Origin: Aquabacterium soli
GTDB lineage: Bacteria; Pseudomonadota; Gammaproteobacteria; Burkholderiales; Burkholderiaceae_C
DNA length: 64,000 nucleotides
Assembly (NCBI RefSeq): GCF_003933735.1
Contig: NZ_RSED01000009.1
Span: 62,001 to 126,000, forward strand
Direction of reading: 5' to 3'
Below, one piece after another: positions 15,895 to 25,406 of this stretch; position 1 is the stretch's first letter; each line of letters opens with the position of its first letter. The notes below the pieces were generated by a model. The model was not told the origin of the DNA. It searched no databases and was given only the letters and a program-made list of their open reading frames with translations. A program made the position numbers and the translations under genes.

Positions 15895-18647
15895 GGGGTG
15901 GCAGGGTCTTCGATGGCGGGTGGCTGCCCACGCGGGATGCGGATCACGAAACGTGCGCCGCCGCCTTCGCGGGTCAGACCCGCGATGGTGCCACCATGCG
16001 CCTGCACGATGGCGCGGCAGATGGCCAGGCCCAGGCCCACGCCGGGCGTGGCGCTTTCCTTGTGGCCGCGTTCGAACTTGTTGAACAGGGCCTCTTCCCT
16101 GCCCCTGGGCAGGCCGGGGCCATGGTCGTCCACCCACAGGGCGATGTGCTCGGCCTCGGCGCTGGCCCCGATCTCGATGGGGGTGCCGGCCGGGGTGTAC
16201 TTGGTGGCGTTCTCCAGCAGGTTCACCAGCACGCGCTCGATCAGCACGGCGTCGATGTGCACGAAGGGTAGACCGTCGGGCAGGCTCACGCGCACGGGGC
16301 GTTCGCCCAGCACGGGCCGGGACGCCTTGATCGCGCTGCCCACCACTTCTTCCAGGGGCTGCCATTGCAGGTCGAGCTGCACGGCGCCGGCCTGCAGGCG
16401 CGCCATGTCCAGCAGGTTGGTGACCAGTGCGTGGATGCGCAGGGCGGCTTCATGCAGGGCGGCAGCGGTGCCGGCGGCGGGCTCGGGCAGCGGCGGGCGG
16501 GCGTTCAGCAGCGACTCGGCCAGGCCCTGCACCGAGGCCAGCGGTGTGCGCAGGTCGTGCGACACGGCGGCCAGCAGGGAGTTGCGCAGGCGCTCCGATT
16601 CCATCTGCACGGTGCTGGCGCGGGCCACCTCGATGTAGTGGATGCGTTCGAGCGAGATGGCCAGCAGCGAGGCGCAGGTGTCCAGCAGGCGGCGCTGCTC
16701 GGGCACGGCCAGGCGGCCCGGGTCCTCGGGCTGCACGGCCAGCACGCCGCGCAAGCGCATGGGCGCGGCCAGTGGCAGGTAGAGCACCGGGCTGGCGGTG
16801 AGGGTGTCGGTGCCATGGCCAGCAGGCTCGGCCTTGGCATAGCTCCACTGGGCGACGGCGGCGTCCAGCTCGGGGGCAGGCGTGGAGGCGATGGCGGCGC
16901 CCAGGCGCTCGCTGCCCGGCCCGCCCGATCCATCTTCGCCAGCCACCAGCAGGGCTGAGCGGGCGCCGAACTCGGCCTTCAGGAAGCGCGCCGCGATCTC
17001 GGCCACCTGCTCAGTCATCAAGGCACCGGACAAATCGCGCGACATCTCGTAGAGCGAGCGCATGCGGTCCTCGCGGCGCTGCGCCACCCGGGCCTGGAAG
17101 GTCACGCCCGCCGTCATCTGGCCGATCAGCAGGGCCACGATCAGCATCACGGCCAGGGTCAGCAGGTACTGGAAATCGCCCACCGCGAAGGAGAAGCGCG
17201 GGTGCACGAACAGGAAGTCGAAGGCGCTGACCGACAGCACCGCGGCCAGCACGGCCGGCCCGCGGCCATGCCGCATGGCCACGATCACCACCGTCAGCAG
17301 GAAGAGCATGACGATGTTGGCCGGCTCGAAGACGTCCATCAACAGCACGGAAGAGCCGGCCGCCGTCAGGCCGCACAGGGCCGTGGCCGTGAGGTAGCCG
17401 CGCCAGTCGACTGGCTGGTGGCCTGGCTCATGGCGCGCTGCTGGTACGCCACGTGAAGGCGTGGCCGGCAAGGCGATCTCCATCAGGTCCAGTTCGCTGC
17501 CCAGCGCCCCGATCCGCTGGGCCAGCGGGCGTCGCCACATCCTGGTCAGGCGCGCCCACGCAGGGCGCCGCTGGCCATCACGGCGGCCGATCACCACGCG
17601 CGACAGGTTGTGCTGCCGGGCATAGCGCACGATGGGGCCCGAGGCCTCCTGGCCGGTCAGGGTGGCTGTGGTGGCCCCCAGGTCCTGCGCCAGCTTGAGG
17701 CTGCGCAGCACGCGCTGGCGGGCTTGCTCGGGCAGGCGTTGCAGCGCGGGCGTTTCCACGTACACGGCGTGCCAGGGCACGTCCAGGCGGGCGGCCAGGC
17801 GGGCCGTGGCGCGCACGGTCTTGTCACCATGCTCGCCCGGCCCCACGCAGGCCAGCAGCGATTCACGCACCCCCCACACAGGCTGCACCGCGCGCCGCTG
17901 GCGGTACTGCAGCATGTCCTCATCGACCCGGTCGGCGGTGCGCCGCAGGGCCAGCTCGCGCAGCGCGATCAGGTTGCCCTTGCGAAAGAAGTGGCGCGCG
18001 GCCTGCTGGGCCTGCTGCGGCAGGTAGACCTTGCCTTCCTTGAGGCGCTGCAGCAGGTCGTCGGGCGAGAGGTCGACCAGCACCACCTCGTCGGCCTCGT
18101 CGAAGACCTTGTCGGGCACGGTCTCCCACACGCGGATGCCGGTGATGCCGCCCACCACGTCGTTCAGGCTCTCCAGGTGCTGCACGTTCATCGTGGTCCA
18201 GACGTCGATGCCGGCGTCCAGCAGCTCTTGCACGTCCTGCCAGCGCTTGGGGTGGCGCGAGCCGGGCACGTTGGAATGGGCCAGCTCGTCGATCAGGATC
18301 AGGGCGGGCCGCCGGGCCAGGGCGGTGTCGAGGTCGAATTCGGGCAGGGTGCGGTCACGGTAGGCGACCGGGCGTGGCGCCAGCAAGGGCAGAGGGCCTT
18401 CGGTGTCGTTGTCCGGGGCCCCCAGCAAGGCCTGGGTCTCCGCGCGGCCGTGGGTCTCGACCACGCCGATCAGCACATCGGTGCCCTGCGCACGCGCGGC
18501 GCGGGCCGCAGACAGCATCGCATAGGTCTTGCCCACACCCGCATTGGCCCCGAAGAAGATCTTCAGGCGCCCGCGGTGCGCGTCGGCTTCGTCCTGCTGG
18601 ACCTGGGCAAGCAGCGCGTCGGGGTCGGGGCGAGGGCTGTCGTTCAC
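15891..18647 (-). CDS. kdpD: Sensor histidine kinase KdpD (GTG start)
   Basis: 918 residues, matching the family. The order is: N-terminal KdpD domain with Walker A GANAGVGKTYAML (about residues 33-45); universal-stress-like domain (about 250-370); four transmembrane helices (DUF4118, about 410-510); GAF-like region; phospho-acceptor H697 (AVSHDLRTPLASV); ATPase with LLENATKYTPAGTP and VDDHGPGLPRG. The start is placed at the GTG at 18647, which overlaps the corA TGA (GTGA), because this gives VNDSPRPDPDALLAQVQQDEA, the usual KdpD beginning. The longer open frame upstream overlaps corA and is not KdpD-like. It senses potassium limitation and phosphorylates KdpE. Confidence 0.93.
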   Translation of the reverse strand: MNDSPRPDPDALLAQVQQDEADAHRGRLKIFFGANAGVGKTYAMLSAARAARAQGTDVLIGVVETHGRAETQALLGAPDNDTEGPLPLLAPRPVAYRDRTLPEFDLDTALARRPALILIDELAHSNVPGSRHPKRWQDVQELLDAGIDVWTTMNVQHLESLNDVVGGITGIRVWETVPDKVFDEADEVVLVDLSPDDLLQRLKEGKVYLPQQAQQAARHFFRKGNLIALRELALRRTADRVDEDMLQYRQRRAVQPVWGVRESLLACVGPGEHGDKTVRATARLAARLDVPWHAVYVETPALQRLPEQARQRVLRSLKLAQDLGATTATLTGQEASGPIVRYARQHNLSRVVIGRRDGQRRPAWARLTRMWRRPLAQRIGALGSELDLMEIALPATPSRGVPAARHEPGHQPVDWRGYLTATALCGLTAAGSSVLLMDVFEPANIVMLFLLTVVIVAMRHGRGPAVLAAVLSVSAFDFLFVHPRFSFAVGDFQYLLTLAVMLIVALLIGQMTAGVTFQARVAQRREDRMRSLYEMSRDLSGALMTEQVAEIAARFLKAEFGARSALLVAGEDGSGGPGSERLGAAIASTPAPELDAAVAQWSYAKAEPAGHGTDTLTASPVLYLPLAAPMRLRGVLAVQPEDPGRLAVPEQRRLLDTCASLLAISLERIHYIEVARASTVQMESERLRNSLLAAVSHDLRTPLASVQGLAESLLNARPPLPEPAAGTAAALHEAALRIHALVTNLLDMARLQAGAVQLDLQWQPLEEVVGSAIKASRPVLGERPVRVSLPDGLPFVHIDAVLIERVLVNLLENATKYTPAGTPIEIGASAEAEHIALWVDDHGPGLPRGREEALFNKFERGHKESATPGVGLGLAICRAIVQAHGGTIAGLTREGGGARFVIRIPRGQPPAIEDPATP

Positions 18648-19612
18648 AGCCACCCTGCGCGGCGGAAGCGCCAGTACAGCACGGCGCAGGTGCTGCCGAT
18701 GATGGCCAGCGCGATGGGGTAGCCCCAGCGCCAGTGCAGTTCGGGCATGCGGTCGAAGTTCATGCCCCAGATGCCGGCAAAGGCGGTGGCTGCGCCGAAG
18801 ATACCGGCCCATGCGGCCAGGCGCTTGGTGACTTCGGATTCCTCGATGGCGACCATGGACAGGTTCACCTGGATGGCCGTGCCGATGGATTCGCGCAGCG
18901 TGTCCAGCGCCCGCTGGATGCGTTCGAGGTGGTCGTTCACATCGCGGAAGTAGGCACGCGAGTGCATGCACACGCCGGGTGCGCGCTCGCTGGCGAGCTT
19001 GGCGACCGATTCGAGCAGCGGCGAGACCGCGTGCCGCACCGTGGTGATGCGCTGCTTGAGCAGGTACAGGCGCTCGATGTTGGCGCGTGCCATGCCGGGC
19101 TCGAAGATCTGCGATTCGATGGCTTCGAGCTCATCGTCCATGGCCTCGACGATCGGGAAATAGCGGTCGACCACAGCATCCATCACCGCGTACAGCACGA
19201 AGCCGGGGCCCTGGCGCAGCAGGTGTGGTTCGCGCTCGGCGCGTTCGCGCACGCCCAGCAGGTCCTGCTGGCTGCCCGTGCGCAAGGACAGCACGAAGCC
19301 CGGCCCCGCGAACACGCTGACCTGGCCGATGCGCAGGCCGTCGGTGGCGTCGAGCTCGATGGTGTTCATCACGGCGAACAGGGTGTCGCCGTATTCCTCG
19401 ACCTTGGGCTGCTGCTGGCCATGGCGCGCGTCTTCCACGGCCAGTTCGTGCAGGTTGAAGCCCCGCTGCATGCGGGCCAGCTCTTCATCGCTCGGGTCGC
19501 GCAGCGCCACCCACACGAAGCTGTCGGGCTGGGCGACCTGGGTCTGCAGCTCGTCCAGGCTGATGTCCGACAGGCGCTGCCCCTGCCGGTAGGCCACACA
19601 GTTGATCAACAT
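18644..19612 (-). CDS. corA: CorA-family divalent cation (Mg2+) channel
   Basis: 322 residues. A long acidic and helical cytoplasmic domain is followed by two C-terminal helices. The signature GMN is present (FAGIWGMNFDRMPEL), at the pore entry between TM1 and TM2, and the protein ends with a basic tail (YWRFRRAGWL). CorA pentamers import Mg2+, Co2+ or Ni2+. It is unusual to find it between kdpC and kdpD. Its stop overlaps the kdpD GTG start, so it is probably co-transcribed with, and possibly translationally coupled to, the potassium sensor. Confidence 0.92.
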   Translation of the reverse strand: MLINCVAYRQGQRLSDISLDELQTQVAQPDSFVWVALRDPSDEELARMQRGFNLHELAVEDARHGQQQPKVEEYGDTLFAVMNTIELDATDGLRIGQVSVFAGPGFVLSLRTGSQQDLLGVRERAEREPHLLRQGPGFVLYAVMDAVVDRYFPIVEAMDDELEAIESQIFEPGMARANIERLYLLKQRITTVRHAVSPLLESVAKLASERAPGVCMHSRAYFRDVNDHLERIQRALDTLRESIGTAIQVNLSMVAIEESEVTKRLAAWAGIFGAATAFAGIWGMNFDRMPELHWRWGYPIALAIIGSTCAVLYWRFRRAGWL

Positions 19613-19673
19613 CGGAGGGAGATGTCTGCCATGGGGTTGAGGGATGTGATGATCATCGCTGATATTGGGCCGC

Positions 19674-20294
19674 TCAGCGCGTGGCGTCCAGCGCCAGGTT
19701 GAGCTGCACCACGTTCACCCGTGCTTCGCCCAGCAGGCCCAGCTGCGGCGCCTCGGTGTGCCTCTGGACCAGGGCATTCACCTGGGCCAGAGGCAGCTGG
19801 CGCGCACGCGCCACCCGGGCGGCCTGGTAGTGCGCGGCCTCGGGGCTGATGTGCGGGTCCAGCCCGCTGCCCGAGGTGGTGACCAGGTCCTGGGGCACGG
19901 GGGCCGTGTTGCCCGGGTCGGCGGCGCGCAGCGCCTGCACGCGGGCCTTCACGGCCTCGACCAGCGCAGGGTTCAGCGGGCCCAGGTTGGCGCCGCCCGA
20001 CAGGGCCGCGTTGTAGGGCGTGGGCCCGGTGGCCGAAGGGCGGCCCCAGAAGTGGCCCGGATCGGTGAAGTTCTGGCCGATCAGGCTGGATCCGGTCGGC
20101 ATGCCCTTGGCGTCGTGCAGCAGGCTGCCGTTGGCCTGGGCCGGGAACACCGCCTGGGCGATGCCGGTGGTCAGCAGCGGATAGGCCAGGCCCGTCAGCA
20201 GGGACAGCAGGCCGAAGATCACCAGCGCCGGGCGCAGCAGGCCCCCGGTGGGGGCATCGGACACGGGGGTGTCGAGGGTTGTGGTCTTGGTCAT
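19674..20294 (-). CDS. kdpC: Potassium-transporting ATPase subunit KdpC
   Basis: 206 residues. One N-terminal membrane helix (about residues 20-45, [21 protein letters not shown]) is followed by the periplasmic/soluble domain with family motifs [22 protein letters not shown] and [16 protein letters not shown]. KdpC stabilises the KdpFABC complex and raises ATP affinity of KdpB. The start at 20294 gives the usual short hydrophilic N-terminus; the frame extends upstream into kdpB sequence. The gap to kdpB is 34 bases. Confidence 0.95.
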   Translation of the reverse strand: MTKTTTLDTPVSDAPTGGLLRPALVIFGLLSLLTGLAYPLLTTGIAQAVFPAQANGSLLHDAKGMPTGSSLIGQNFTDPGHFWGRPSATGPTPYNAALSGGANLGPLNPALVEAVKARVQALRAADPGNTAPVPQDLVTTSGSGLDPHISPEAAHYQAARVARARQLPLAQVNALVQRHTEAPQLGLLGEARVNVVQLNLALDATR

Positions 20295-20328
20295 GGAAAA
20301 AGCTCCGCAAAGGTGTGATGCAAGGCGT

Positions 20329-22410
20329 TCAGACCAGCCCCAGGCCCGAGAGCAGCAGGTCGATGGCCTTGATGCCGATGAAGGGCACGACGACCCCGCC
20401 CAGGCCGTAGACCAGCAGGTTGCGCCGCAGCAGCACGGCCGCGCCCAGGGGCAGGTAGCGCACGCCACGCAGGGCCAGCGGGATCAGGAAGACGATGATC
20501 AGCGCGTTGAAGATCACCGCCGACAGGATGGCCGACGACGGGCTGGCCAGCTGCATCACGTTCAGCGCACTCAATGCCGGGTAGGTGCTCACGAAGGCCG
20601 CCGGGATGATGGCGAAGTACTTGGCGATGTCGTTGGCGATGCTGAAGGTGGTCAAAGCGCCGCGCGTCATCAGCATCTGCTTGCCGGTCTCGACGATCTC
20701 GATCAGCTTGGTCGGGTTGCTGTCCAGGTCGACCATGTTGCCGGCCTCCTTGGCGGCCTGCGTGCCCGAGTTCATCGCCACGGCGACATCGGCCTGGGCC
20801 AGTGCGGGCGCGTCGTTGGTGCCGTCGCCCGTCATGGCCACGAGGCGGCCTTCGGCCTGGTGGCTGCGGATCAGGCGCAGCTTGTCCTCGGGCGTGGCCT
20901 CGGCCAGGAAGTCGTCCACGCCTGCCTCGGCGGCAATCGCCGCGGCCGTCAGGCGGTTGTCGCCCGTCACCATCACGGTCTTGATGCCCATGCGGCGCAG
21001 CTCGGCGAAGCGCTCCTTGATGCCGCCCTTGACGATGTCCTTGAGCTCGATGGCGCCCAGCACACGCGTGCCGTGGGCCACCACCAGCGGCGTGCCGCCC
21101 CGGCGCGAGATCTCGTCGACGGCGGTGGACACCTGGGCCGGGTAGTGGCCGCCCAGGGATTCCACGTGCTTGCGGATCGCCTCGGCCGCGCCCTTGCGCA
21201 CGGTCACGGGCTGGCCACCCTCGCCGGGCAGGTCCACGCCGCTCATGCGCGTCTGCGCCGAGAAGTGCACGAAGCTGGCGCCCAGGGCGGCGATGTCACG
21301 CTCGCGCAGCTGGAACTGCTGCTTGGCCAGCACGACGACGCTGCGGCCTTCGGGGGTTTCATCGGCCAGCGAGGCCAGCTGCGCGCCATCGGCCAGCTCC
21401 TGAGGCGACACGCCCGGGGCGGGCACGAAGGCGGCCGCCTGCCGGTTGCCCAGGGTGATGGTGCCGGTCTTGTCCAGCAGCAGCACGTCCACATCGCCCG
21501 CGGCCTCGACGGCGCGGCCCGAGGTGGCGATCACGTTGGCCTGCATCATCCGGCTCATGCCGGCCACCCCCACGGCCGACAGCAGGCCGGCGATGGTGGT
21601 GGGGATCAGGCACACCAGCAAGGCCACCAGCACGGTGATGGGCACGGGCGAACCCGAGCCGGAGGCCTGCACCCCGAACACCGAGAAGGGCAGCAAGGTG
21701 ACCGTGACCACCAGGAACACGATGGTCAGCGCCACCAGCAGGATGGTCAGCGCGATCTCGTTGGGCGTCTTGTGGCGCTTGGCGTTCTCCACCATGGCGA
21801 TCATGCGGTCGACGAAGGTCTCGCCGGGGTTGACGGTGACGCGCACCACGATCCAGTCCGACAGCACGCGCGTGCCGCCCGTCACGGCCGAGAAGTCGCC
21901 GCCGGATTCGCGGATCACGGGGGCCGACTCGCCGGTGATGGCGCTCTCGTCCACCGAGGCGACACCCTCGATCACCTCGCCATCGGCGGGCACGGTGTCG
22001 CCGGCCTGGATCAGCACCACATCGCCCTTGCGCAGCTGGTCGGCCTCGATGGGATGGAACTGGGCGCCATGGCGCGGCTCATGCAGCTTCTTGGCCCAGG
22101 TCTGCTTCTTGAGACCGCGCAGCGAGGCGGCCTGCGCCTTGCTGCGGCCCTCGGCCAGGGCCTCGGCGAAGTTGGCGAACAGCAGCGTGAACCACAGCCA
22201 CAGGGCAATGGCCAGGATGAAGCCGGCCGGGGCCTCGCCCTGGCCGCCCAGGGCGTGGATCCACAGGCCCGTGGTCAGGATCGCGCCCACATAGACGACG
22301 AACATCACGGGGTTGCGCCACTGCACCTGCGGGGCCAGCTTGCGGAAGGCATCGGCCACGGCGGGCTGCAGCAGCTGCGGGTCGAAAAGGGTGAATGCTT
22401 TGCGGGTCAT
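20329..22410 (-). CDS. kdpB: Potassium-transporting ATPase catalytic subunit KdpB
   Basis: 693 residues, normal for this P-type ATPase. The phosphorylated aspartate is D313 ([13 protein letters not shown]), the actuator motif is TGES (159-162) and the hinge [21 protein letters not shown] is intact. KdpB hydrolyses ATP and drives potassium through KdpA. The start at 22410 ([11 protein letters not shown]) is the standard beginning; the frame continues upstream through kdpA in a non-homologous reading. Eight bases separate it from kdpA, consistent with one operon. Confidence 0.96.
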   Translation of the reverse strand: MTRKAFTLFDPQLLQPAVADAFRKLAPQVQWRNPVMFVVYVGAILTTGLWIHALGGQGEAPAGFILAIALWLWFTLLFANFAEALAEGRSKAQAASLRGLKKQTWAKKLHEPRHGAQFHPIEADQLRKGDVVLIQAGDTVPADGEVIEGVASVDESAITGESAPVIRESGGDFSAVTGGTRVLSDWIVVRVTVNPGETFVDRMIAMVENAKRHKTPNEIALTILLVALTIVFLVVTVTLLPFSVFGVQASGSGSPVPITVLVALLVCLIPTTIAGLLSAVGVAGMSRMMQANVIATSGRAVEAAGDVDVLLLDKTGTITLGNRQAAAFVPAPGVSPQELADGAQLASLADETPEGRSVVVLAKQQFQLRERDIAALGASFVHFSAQTRMSGVDLPGEGGQPVTVRKGAAEAIRKHVESLGGHYPAQVSTAVDEISRRGGTPLVVAHGTRVLGAIELKDIVKGGIKERFAELRRMGIKTVMVTGDNRLTAAAIAAEAGVDDFLAEATPEDKLRLIRSHQAEGRLVAMTGDGTNDAPALAQADVAVAMNSGTQAAKEAGNMVDLDSNPTKLIEIVETGKQMLMTRGALTTFSIANDIAKYFAIIPAAFVSTYPALSALNVMQLASPSSAILSAVIFNALIIVFLIPLALRGVRYLPLGAAVLLRRNLLVYGLGGVVVPFIGIKAIDLLLSGLGLV

Positions 22411-22418
22411 GATGGATC

Positions 22419-24104
22419 TCAAGGCTTGAGCACCAGGTGTTCGACGACGGGGCCCAGGGCCAGCGAGGGCACGTAGTTCAGCAAGCCCACCAGCAGCACG
22501 GTGCCGATCAGCAGCACCACGAAGAGCGGGCCATGGGTGGGCAGCGTGCCGCCCGTGACGGCCAGGCGCTTCTTGGCGGCCAGGCTGCCGGCGATCGCCA
22601 GCACCGGCACGATCACCCCGAAGCGGCCCAGCCACATGGCGATGCCCAGCAGCGTGTTGTAGAAGGGCGTGTTGGCCGACAGCCCCGCGAAGGCGCTGCC
22701 ATTGTTGTTGGCCGCCGAGGTGAAGGCGTAGAGGATCTCGGTGAAGCCGTGCGCGCCGGGGTTGGCCACACCGGCCTGCCCGCTGGGGGCCAGCACCGCC
22801 ACGGCCGTGCCCGCCAGCACCAGCACCGGCGTGACCAGGATGGCGATGGCCACCATCTTCATCTCGAAGGTTTCGATCTTCTTGCCCAGGTACTCGGGCG
22901 TGCGGCCGATCATCAGGCCGGCGATGAACACCGCCAGGATCGCGAAGACCAGCATGCCGTACAGGCCCGTGCCCACGCCGCCGAACACCACCTCGCCCAG
23001 CTGCATCAGCACCAGGGGGATGGCACCGCCCAGCGGCATGAAGGCATCGTGCATGGCGTTGACGGCGCCGCATGAGGCGGCGGTGGTCACGGCCGCGAAC
23101 AGGGTCGTGGCCTCCACGCCGAAGCGCCACTCCTTGCCCTCCAGGTTGCCGCCTGTGATGTCCACGCCCAGCGCGGCCAGGCGAGGGTTGCCCTGGGCCT
23201 CGTAGTGCGTGCCCACCACCACGGCCACCACGAACAAGGCGGTCATCGCGGCCAGCACGGCCCAGCCCTGGCGCATGTCGCCCACCACGCGGCCGAACAC
23301 GAAGCACAGCGATGCGGGGATCAGGAAGATGGCCAGCATCTGCGCGAAGTTGCTCAGGGGCGTGGGGTTCTCGTAAGGGTGGGCCGAGTTGGCGTTGAAG
23401 AAGCCGCCGCCATTGGTGCCCAGCATCTTGATGGCCTCCTGCGAGGCCACCGGGCCCATGGCCAGGGTCTGCTTCGGGCCCTCCAGCGTGGTCACGTCCT
23501 GGTAGGGGGCGACGTTCTGGATCACGCCCTGGCCGACGAAGAACATGGCCAGCAGCAGCGACAGCGGCAGCAGGATCCACAGGGTGACGCGGGTCAGGTC
23601 GGCCCAGGCATTGCCCACACGGGACGTGCCGTGGCGCGCGAAGCCCCGGATCAGCGCCATCACGACCGAGATGCCGGTGGCGGCCGACAGGAAGTTCTGC
23701 ACCGTGAGCGCCAGCATCTGCGTGAGGTAGCTCATGGTGGCCTCGCCTGCATAGCCCTGCCAGTTGGTGTTGGCCACGAAGCTGATGGCGGTGTTGAAGG
23801 CGGAATCCGGGCTGACCGGCCCGAAGCCCTGCGGGTTGAGCGGCAGCCAGCCCTGCAGGCGCTGCAGCGCATACACGGCGGCCAGGCCCAGCACGTTGAA
23901 CAGCAGCAGGGCCAGGGCGTAGCGCTGCCAGCCCATGTCCTGCTCGGGGCGGACCCCGGCCAGGCGGTACAGAGGCGCCTCGACGCGCGCGGCCCAGCGC
24001 GCGCGGCCTTCCATCACGTGGGTGATGGCGGCGGCCAGCGGCCAGGCCAGGGCCAGCAGGGCGGCCAGGAATCCGGCCAGAAGAAGCCAGGCGGTGGTGC
24101 TCAT
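22419..24104 (-). CDS. kdpA: Potassium-transporting ATPase channel subunit KdpA
   Basis: 561 residues with about ten membrane segments. Four degenerate pore-loop repeats are recognisable, for example [22 protein letters not shown] and the segment [18 protein letters not shown]. KdpA is the potassium-selective membrane subunit. The start at 24104 overlaps the kdpF stop by four bases. The upstream open frame is the out-of-frame reading of kdpF and the 34-codon gene. Confidence 0.96.
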   Translation of the reverse strand: MSTTAWLLLAGFLAALLALAWPLAAAITHVMEGRARWAARVEAPLYRLAGVRPEQDMGWQRYALALLLFNVLGLAAVYALQRLQGWLPLNPQGFGPVSPDSAFNTAISFVANTNWQGYAGEATMSYLTQMLALTVQNFLSAATGISVVMALIRGFARHGTSRVGNAWADLTRVTLWILLPLSLLLAMFFVGQGVIQNVAPYQDVTTLEGPKQTLAMGPVASQEAIKMLGTNGGGFFNANSAHPYENPTPLSNFAQMLAIFLIPASLCFVFGRVVGDMRQGWAVLAAMTALFVVAVVVGTHYEAQGNPRLAALGVDITGGNLEGKEWRFGVEATTLFAAVTTAASCGAVNAMHDAFMPLGGAIPLVLMQLGEVVFGGVGTGLYGMLVFAILAVFIAGLMIGRTPEYLGKKIETFEMKMVAIAILVTPVLVLAGTAVAVLAPSGQAGVANPGAHGFTEILYAFTSAANNNGSAFAGLSANTPFYNTLLGIAMWLGRFGVIVPVLAIAGSLAAKKRLAVTGGTLPTHGPLFVVLLIGTVLLVGLLNYVPSLALGPVVEHLVLKP

Positions 24105-24193
24105 GTGAACTCCTCCGGGTTCAGGAGGGCGGCCACCAGGTAGACCAGCAGGGCCAGGGCCACCATGGCGCACAGGACGTAGAGCGCGCTCAT
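24101..24193 (-). CDS. kdpF: KdpF, small membrane subunit of the potassium ATPase
   Basis: A 30-residue open frame read directly from the sequence. It is a single hydrophobic helix ([20 protein letters not shown]) ending [10 protein letters not shown], the characteristic KdpF tail (Y-L-x-x-A-L-L-x-P-E-x-F). KdpF is a lipid-like stabiliser of the complex. The start overlaps the stop of the preceding 34-codon gene by four bases and its stop overlaps the kdpA start by four bases, so the three are tightly coupled. It is short enough to be missed by gene callers. Confidence 0.92.
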   Translation of the reverse strand: MSALYVLCAMVALALLVYLVAALLNPEEFT

Positions 24194-24294
24194 GAACGCC
24201 CTCCGCCTGGTGTGTGCAGACGGGCGCAGCCGGCGGCCAGCCCCCAGATCGCGGCGGCCAGGGCGGCCGCCAGCGGGATGTAGACGAAGTCCAT
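24190..24294 (-). CDS. 34-residue putative membrane microprotein at the head of the kdp operon
   Basis: An open frame of 34 codons ahead of kdpF. Residues 1-23 form one hydrophobic segment ([20 protein letters not shown] plus AGC), followed by a short charged tail ([11 protein letters not shown]). AAGGAT lies about eight bases before the ATG, and its TGA overlaps the kdpF ATG by four bases, the same coupling used through the operon. Short unannotated frames of the form MDxxx-helix-xRLC occur upstream of kdpF in other bacteria, as far as I recall. The function is unknown; an accessory subunit or a leader peptide are both possible. Confidence 0.65.
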   Translation of the reverse strand: MDFVYIPLAAALAAAIWGLAAGCARLHTPGGGRS

Positions 24295-24377
24295 GTCGGG
24301 ATCCTTCTTGATCTTGTGATCGACACGGGATCGTAGAAACGGGCCCCTCAATACCGTCGCAAGTTTCAGCAGGGCGG

Positions 24378-24435
24378 CATCAAGATTCCATCAAGACGCG
24401 CCGGTCTCGACGGCCTTGATGCCGTCTTGATCCGG
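24378..24435. promoter_or_regulatory. Candidate KdpE operator: two 11-bp-spaced direct-repeat pairs
   Basis: CATCAAGA occurs at 24378-24385 and again at 24389-24396 (11-base period). CCTTGAT (24414-24420) and TCTTGAT (24425-24431) form a second pair with the same period, in the opposite orientation. OmpR/PhoB-type regulators such as KdpE bind head-to-tail half sites about 11 bases apart. The pairs lie 84-137 bases upstream of the first kdp-block start and also upstream of the divergent amidotransferase gene. The sequence is not the E. coli KdpE site, so the regulator is inferred from position only. Confidence 0.5.
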
Positions 24436-24525
24436 CTGGGGCGCTTCTGTGCACGGTCTTGAGAACGCGCTTCATAGACTGGCCCGGTCACCACAGACGG
24501 CGTGCCTGCGGCGCATGCCTTGACC

Positions 24526-25350
24526 ATGAGACCCGTTGCCATCTTCCAGCACGACCCCCATCAGCGGCCCGGTTACCTTCAAGCGTTCCTGCAGTCCTGG
24601 CATGTGCCCGTGGTTCACTTCAACCCCGAGATGGGCGATGCGGTGCCGCTGCAGGCCCGGGACTTCAGCGGGCTGGTGCTGCTGGGCAGCAACCGCAGCG
24701 TGAACGACCCCCTGGCCTGGATCGCGCAGGAGATGGCGCTGCTCAGGCAGGCCCTGGCATCGGACATCCCGGTGCTGGGCCATTGTTTCGGGGGGCAGTT
24801 GCTGGCCCGCGTCATGGGCGCTCCCGTGACGCGCAACCCCCTGCCCTGCATCGGCTGGGAGACCCTGCATGTCACGCCGCCTGCGCAGGCCTTGTTCGGG
24901 GGGGCCACCGAGGCCATGGCCTTCAACTGGCACCACGAGACCTTCGCCATGCCCCATGGTGCGACGCGGGCCCTGTTCGGCACGCATTGCCGCAACAAGG
25001 GCTTCACCGTCGGCCCCCACATCGGCCTGCAATGCCACCTGGAGGTCACCGAGGACATCGTGCGCGACTGGTGCGCCGCGGGTGCGGCGGAGTTGCTGGC
25101 TCACCGTGGGCCTGCGGTGCAGGCGGCCGAGGACATCGTGGCCGGCTTGCGAGACCGCCTGCCCCGAACGCGGGAGGCGGCGCAGCGGCTGTATGCCTGC
25201 TGGCTGGCCGGGGTGCTGCAGCGACAGCCCCATGGGGTTCAAGCTGTGCTGGCCATGGGCAGGCAAGCCTTGGGTGCCGGGGCCTGTCTTCCTGCCCTGG
25301 TGGCGAGGACCAAGCGCGGATCGCCTGACAGCCGAATCGGCGTTGTCTGA
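24526..25350 (+). CDS. Type 1 glutamine amidotransferase (GATase1) protein
   Basis: 274 residues. The class I amidotransferase triad is visible: C87 in [11 protein letters not shown], then H171 and E173 in [11 protein letters not shown]. Stand-alone members of this family (YfeJ/GMP-synthase-like) pass glutamine ammonia to an unknown acceptor or hydrolyse gamma-glutamyl bonds. The ATG at 24526 is preferred over a GTG eight codons earlier because the conserved sequence begins right after it (RPVAIFQHD). The C-terminal 100 residues are less conserved. It is divergent from the kdp block, sharing the intergenic region that holds the repeat pairs. Confidence 0.85.
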   Translation: MRPVAIFQHDPHQRPGYLQAFLQSWHVPVVHFNPEMGDAVPLQARDFSGLVLLGSNRSVNDPLAWIAQEMALLRQALASDIPVLGHCFGGQLLARVMGAPVTRNPLPCIGWETLHVTPPAQALFGGATEAMAFNWHHETFAMPHGATRALFGTHCRNKGFTVGPHIGLQCHLEVTEDIVRDWCAAGAAELLAHRGPAVQAAEDIVAGLRDRLPRTREAAQRLYACWLAGVLQRQPHGVQAVLAMGRQALGAGACLPALVARTKRGSPDSRIGVV

Positions 25351-25406
25351 CACGCCAGGACAGTCGCCCGCGCCACACTCCGTGCATCAAGTCCACTGGA
25401 TCTTCC

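Noticed and set aside
15891-18971. A longer 1026-codon reading of kdpD starting inside corA.
   Set aside because: The additional N-terminal 108 residues are Arg/His-rich and unlike KdpD, while the GTG at 18647 gives the standard N-terminus and a normal 918-residue protein.
20248-22476. A 742-codon plus-strand frame opposite kdpB and kdpC.
   Set aside because: Same codon-bias shadow effect; low-complexity His/Gly/Asp-rich translation and no ribosome site, whereas kdpB is intact on the minus strand.
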